NCBI GenBank assembly: GCA_964499865.1
Contig: CAZCPY010000117.1
Span: 1-9,837 of the forward strand
Direction: 5' to 3'
DNA from: JANOGU01 sp964499865
GTDB taxonomy: Bacteria > Pseudomonadota > Alphaproteobacteria > Rhodobacterales > Rhodobacteraceae
DNA length: 9,837 bases
The notes beneath the pieces were generated by a model. The model worked only from the letters and a program-made list of their open reading frames with translations. It made no database searches and was not told the DNA's origin. Positions 7,217 through 9,837 of the stretch are shown one piece after another. Both the position numbers and the translations under genes were made by a program. How positions within the stretch are numbered: position 1 is the first letter of the stretch; every line of letters starts with the position of its first letter.

Positions 7217-7900
7217 ATGACCCCCCACCCCGAACGGCGCAATTTCTACGGCCGGGTGCATGGCAAGACCCTGCGCCCCAGCCAGAAGGCCTATCTGGTC
7301 GAAGACCTGGGCGCCCTGCGTCTGCCGGGCGTGGCGGTGGCCGACAACCCGGGCCGCGTGCCGTTGGACCTGGGATTCGCCGCCGGCCGGCCCGTCTGGC
7401 TGGAGGTCGGTTTCGGCGGCGGCGAGCATCTGGCGGCGCTGGCGGCGCGGCATGGGGAGGTGCAGTTCCTGGGCGCCGAGCCCTTCGTCAACGGCATCGC
7501 CATGTTGCTGGGCAAGCTGCGCGCCTTGCCGGTGGACAATGTGCGGCTGCACACGGGCGATGTGCGCGACCTGATCGACGTGCTGCCTGCGGGCTGTCTG
7601 GAGCGGGTCTACCTGAACTACCCTGACCCCTGGCCCAAGACGCGCCACCACCGCCGCCGCTTCGTCACGCCTGGCTATCTGGGCCCGCTGGTCCGCACCA
7701 TGGCGCCGGGGGCCGAGCTGCGGCTGGCCACCGACATCGAGAGCTATGCCAACCAGGCGCGGGCGGAGGTGCCCCGTGCGGGCCTTGTGCCCGTGCTGGA
7801 CGCGGCCGCGCCATGGGCGGGCTGGGTCAGCACCCGTTACGAGCAGAAGGCCCTGCGCGAAGGCCGGGCGCCGCGCTATCTGGTGTTCCGGCGGACCTGA
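7217..7900 (+). CDS. trmB: tRNA (guanine-N7-)-methyltransferase
   Basis: TrmB uses SAM to methylate N7 of G46 in the variable loop of tRNAs. The 227-residue product has the SAM-binding strand-loop LEVGFGGGEHL at 62-72, GAEPFVNG at 86-93, the family signature LNYPDPWPKTRHHRRRFV from 133, ATDIESY at 171-177 and the C-terminal TRYEQKALREGR at 206-217. All are characteristic. I chose ATG 7217 because the following residues (RRNFYGRVHGKTLRPSQKAYL) form the usual N terminus. The in-frame ATG at 7181 belongs to the repeat element and would add 12 residues of unrelated sequence. No strong ribosome-binding site precedes 7217 (only GAAA). It shares a strand with metK but is separated by 198 nt with a hairpin and a repeat, and it converges on the next gene with only 4 nt between stop codons. 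Confidence 0.93.
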   Translation: MTPHPERRNFYGRVHGKTLRPSQKAYLVEDLGALRLPGVAVADNPGRVPLDLGFAAGRPVWLEVGFGGGEHLAALAARHGEVQFLGAEPFVNGIAMLLGKLRALPVDNVRLHTGDVRDLIDVLPAGCLERVYLNYPDPWPKTRHHRRRFVTPGYLGPLVRTMAPGAELRLATDIESYANQARAEVPRAGLVPVLDAAAPWAGWVSTRYEQKALREGRAPRYLVFRRT

Positions 7901-7904
7901 CGCC

Positions 7905-8255
7905 TCAGTCAAGGCCCGGCAGGGCCGGATCGGCCTCGCAGCGCGACAGGGGCAGCTGACGGACGGCGAGAATCGCGTAGACGGTTTCCACCCCGTCGGT
8001 TTGCACTTCCATGCAGGCGCAGCCGTAGCCGTAGGAACCGTTGACCTCGATCCATTCGCCGCTGGCGGTGAAGTCGGGCAAGAGATCCATCCCCGGCACG
8101 CCTTCGGACCCCTGCGTCATCAGCGTCCATGCGCCGTCGGCATCGTTCAGCCACCAGTTGCCGGGCGTCGGGTTGACGATCCAGCCGCAGCGCGTCTCGG
8201 CAGTGGCGGCAAACGGGGCGGCGGACAGAAGCACGGAGAGCAGCACGCGGCGCAT
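7905..8255 (-). CDS. Small secreted DUF4087-type protein
   Basis: The gene encodes 116 residues with an N-terminal signal peptide: MRR, a hydrophobic stretch LLSVLLSAAPFAA, and an AxA-type cleavage site after ATA at residue 19, predicting a mature periplasmic protein of about 97 residues. The mature part begins ETRCGWIVNPTPGNWWLND and contains NGSYGYGCACMEV. I recognise this pattern as the DUF4087 family, whose function is unknown. Four cysteines (C23, C79, C81, C106) could form two disulfides in the periplasm. The start at 8255 is supported by AAAGGAAG on the minus strand (8268-8261), 5 nt upstream. A longer in-frame form starting at 8294 would put 13 polar residues before the signal peptide and is rejected. 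It is transcribed away from aroA and towards trmB. Confidence 0.85.
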   Translation of the reverse strand: MRRVLLSVLLSAAPFAATAETRCGWIVNPTPGNWWLNDADGAWTLMTQGSEGVPGMDLLPDFTASGEWIEVNGSYGYGCACMEVQTDGVETVYAILAVRQLPLSRCEADPALPGLD

Positions 8256-8340
8256 GGGGGCTTCCTTTGCGTGGCGCGCTGCGCTGGACCGCACCGCGCC
8301 CCTCGTCTATCACGCCGCCGACGCCGAGAGGAGCCCGAGG

Positions 8341-9687
8341 ATGTCGCACGGCCAGCCGATCCCGATGACCGCCCGCGCCGCCGGCGCCCTGACGGGCACG
8401 GCACAGGTGCCGGGCGACAAGTCGATCAGCCACCGGTCGCTGATCCTGGGCGCGCTGGCGGTGGGCGAGACGCGGGTGACGGGGCTTCTGGAGGGTCAGG
8501 ACGTGCTGGACACGGCGGCGGCGATGCGGTCCTTCGGGGCCGAGGTCACGCGGCACGGGCAGGGGTCCTGGTCGGTGCACGGCCTGGGCGTGGGCGGGTT
8601 CCGCGAGCCCGAGCAGGTGATCGACTGCGGCAATTCCGGCACCGGGGTGCGGCTGATCATGGGCACGATGGCCACGACGCCGATCAGCGCGACCTTCACG
8701 GGCGACGCGAGCTTGCGCAAGCGGCCGATGGGGCGGGTCACCGATCCGCTGGCCCTGTTCGGCGCGCGTGCCCACGGGCGGCAGGGCGGGCGGTTGCCGA
8801 TGACGGTGGTGGGGGCCGCGCACCCGGTGCCGGTGCGCTATGCCCTGCCGGTGGCCAGCGCGCAGGTGAAATCGGCGGTGCTGCTGGCCGGGCTGAACGC
8901 GCCGGGCGAAACCGTGGTGATCGAGCGCGAGCCCACGCGCGACCATTCCGAACGCATGCTGCGCGGCTTCGGCGCCCAACTGTCGGTGGAACGGACGGCC
9001 GAGGGCCAGGTCATCACGCTGACCGGCCAACCCGAACTTCGCCCGCAGACGGTGGCCGTGCCGCGCGATCCCTCTTCCGCCGCCTTTCCGGTCTGCGCGG
9101 CGCTGCTGGTGCCGGGGTCCGACATCATGGTGCCCGGGGTCAGCCAGAACCCCACGCGCAACGGCCTGTACCTGACGCTGGTCGAGATGGGCGCCGACAT
9201 CGCCTTCTTGAACCCGCGCGAGGAGGGCGGCGAGCCGGTGGCCGACCTGCGCGTGCGCTTTTCCGGCGCCCTCAAAGGCATCGAGGTGCCGCCGGAGCGC
9301 GCGCCGTCGATGATCGACGAATACCCGATCCTGTCGGTGGTCGCGGCCTGCGCCGAAGGCCGCATGGTGATGCGCGGTGTCAGGGAACTGCGCGTCAAGG
9401 AAAGCGACCGCATCGACGCCATGGCCCGCGGGCTTGAGGCCTGCGGCGTGACGGTCGAGGAAGACCCCGATACGCTGATCGTGCAGGGCCGCGGCGCGGG
9501 CGGCGTCCCGGGCGGCGCGACCTGCCGCACCTACCTCGACCACCGCATCGCGATGAGCTTCCTTGTCCTCGGGCTGGCGTCGAAGGCGCCGGTGTCGGTG
9601 GACGACGGCAGCCCCATCGCCACCTCGTTCCCGCTCTTCGAACCGCTGATGCAGGCCCTGGGCGCCGACATCCGCCGGGACGCCTGA
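8341..9687 (+). CDS. aroA: 3-phosphoshikimate 1-carboxyvinyltransferase (EPSP synthase, class II)
   Basis: AroA joins shikimate-3-phosphate and phosphoenolpyruvate to give EPSP in aromatic amino-acid biosynthesis. The 448-residue protein opens MSHG and has PGDKSISHRS (24-33), DASLRKRPMGRV (122-133), SAQVKSAVLLAGLN (173-186), NPTRNGL (270-276), APSMIDEYPIL (321-331) with the catalytic Asp, ELRVKESDR (349-357) and DHRIAMSF (400-407). Overall it resembles the class II (Agrobacterium CP4-like) EPSP synthases. The active-site loop reads GNSGTG (97-102), with Gly100 where CP4 has Ala100. ATG 8341 is chosen because MSHG matches the CP4 N terminus and AGGAG at 8329-8333 lies 7 nt upstream; the frame is open further back but only through the opposite-strand gene. 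It is divergent from the DUF4087-type gene with 85 nt between starts, which must hold both promoters. In Rhodobacterales cmk and rpsA commonly follow. Confidence 0.97.
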   Translation: MSHGQPIPMTARAAGALTGTAQVPGDKSISHRSLILGALAVGETRVTGLLEGQDVLDTAAAMRSFGAEVTRHGQGSWSVHGLGVGGFREPEQVIDCGNSGTGVRLIMGTMATTPISATFTGDASLRKRPMGRVTDPLALFGARAHGRQGGRLPMTVVGAAHPVPVRYALPVASAQVKSAVLLAGLNAPGETVVIEREPTRDHSERMLRGFGAQLSVERTAEGQVITLTGQPELRPQTVAVPRDPSSAAFPVCAALLVPGSDIMVPGVSQNPTRNGLYLTLVEMGADIAFLNPREEGGEPVADLRVRFSGALKGIEVPPERAPSMIDEYPILSVVAACAEGRMVMRGVRELRVKESDRIDAMARGLEACGVTVEEDPDTLIVQGRGAGGVPGGATCRTYLDHRIAMSFLVLGLASKAPVSVDDGSPIATSFPLFEPLMQALGADIRRDA

Positions 9688-9837
9688 TTGTCGACCAGCC
9701 GTTCGCCCCCGGCGTCTGAAGCAAATCGAGCGGCTTCGCCGCACGCCTTTCGTCTCGCCTGCGGGGCCTGAAGAAGGCCCCTCCGGCTCGGGCGAAGGGG
9801 GGGCTCCGCCCCCGTCGCTGACGCTCCTCCCCCGGGA
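9688..9837 (+). repeat. Hairpin-rich intergenic end of window; probable repeat and weak terminator
   Basis: No coding sequence is visible in these 150 nt. There are three hairpins: GCGGC-TTC-GCCGC at 9730-9742, GGGGCCT (9763-9769) with AGGCCCC (9775-9781), and GGGGGC (9799-9804) with GCCCCC (9808-9813). CTTCGCC (9734-9740) can also pair with GGCGAAG (9791-9797), folding the block into a larger branched structure. No T tract follows, so a classical intrinsic terminator for aroA is not shown. The right end (GGGGGGCTCCGCCCCC and CTCCTCCCCCGGGA) looks like the first half of the same dispersed repeat family seen before trmB, cut by the window edge. Confidence 0.45.

Noticed and set aside
7746..9437. 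563-codon plus-strand frame overlapping trmB and aroA
   Set aside because: Out of frame with both, Gly/Arg-rich, and it crosses the minus-strand gene; no family features.
7909..9744. 611-codon minus-strand open frame opposite aroA
   Set aside because: Shadow of aroA and of the DUF4087-type gene in another frame; Arg/His-rich, no motifs.

Overview
The window reads as a chromosome segment of a GC-rich alphaproteobacterium of the Rhodobacterales (Rhodobacter/Paracoccus-type). Three things support this. The gene order is phoH, ybeY, corC, lnt, metK, trmB. A SAM/SAH-type riboswitch, a class I know only from Rhodobacterales metK leaders, sits directly before metK. Rhodobacterales-style dispersed intergenic repeats lie before trmB and at the right edge. 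A run of ten N inside corC shows that this is a draft assembly.

Layout. Positions 1-134 hold the 3' end of an unrecognised gene, closed by a strong hairpin terminator at 168-204. phoH begins at a TTG codon at 343. At 1351-2796 the envelope/RNA-processing operon is interrupted by a two-gene module of visibly lower GC: a beta-class DNA methyltransferase with a TSPPYN motif, and an ATGA-overlapping 174-residue protein that I propose is a restriction endonuclease candidate. The operon then resumes with ybeY only 3 nt after the module, followed by corC (broken by the assembly gap) and lnt (ATGA overlap with corC). metK follows 62 nt after lnt behind the riboswitch. A metK terminator-like hairpin and a repeat separate metK from trmB. 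trmB converges (4 nt between stops) on a small secreted DUF4087-type protein gene on the minus strand. aroA (class II EPSP synthase) diverges from that small gene. The last 150 nt are hairpin-rich intergenic DNA.

How the genes work together. PhoH and YbeY act in RNA metabolism (YbeY in 16S rRNA maturation and ribosome quality control). CorC is a CBS-domain protein and Lnt finishes lipoprotein N-acylation; this cluster is conserved far beyond Rhodobacterales (ybeZYX-lnt in E. coli). MetK makes S-adenosylmethionine and is controlled by the riboswitch. That SAM feeds TrmB (tRNA m7G46) and would also feed the inserted DNA methyltransferase.

The part most worth study is the inserted methyltransferase plus partner. 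It looks horizontally acquired and sits inside a core operon. Because ybeY has no visible ribosome-binding site of its own after the insertion, expression of the downstream core genes may depend on translation and transcription through the module.
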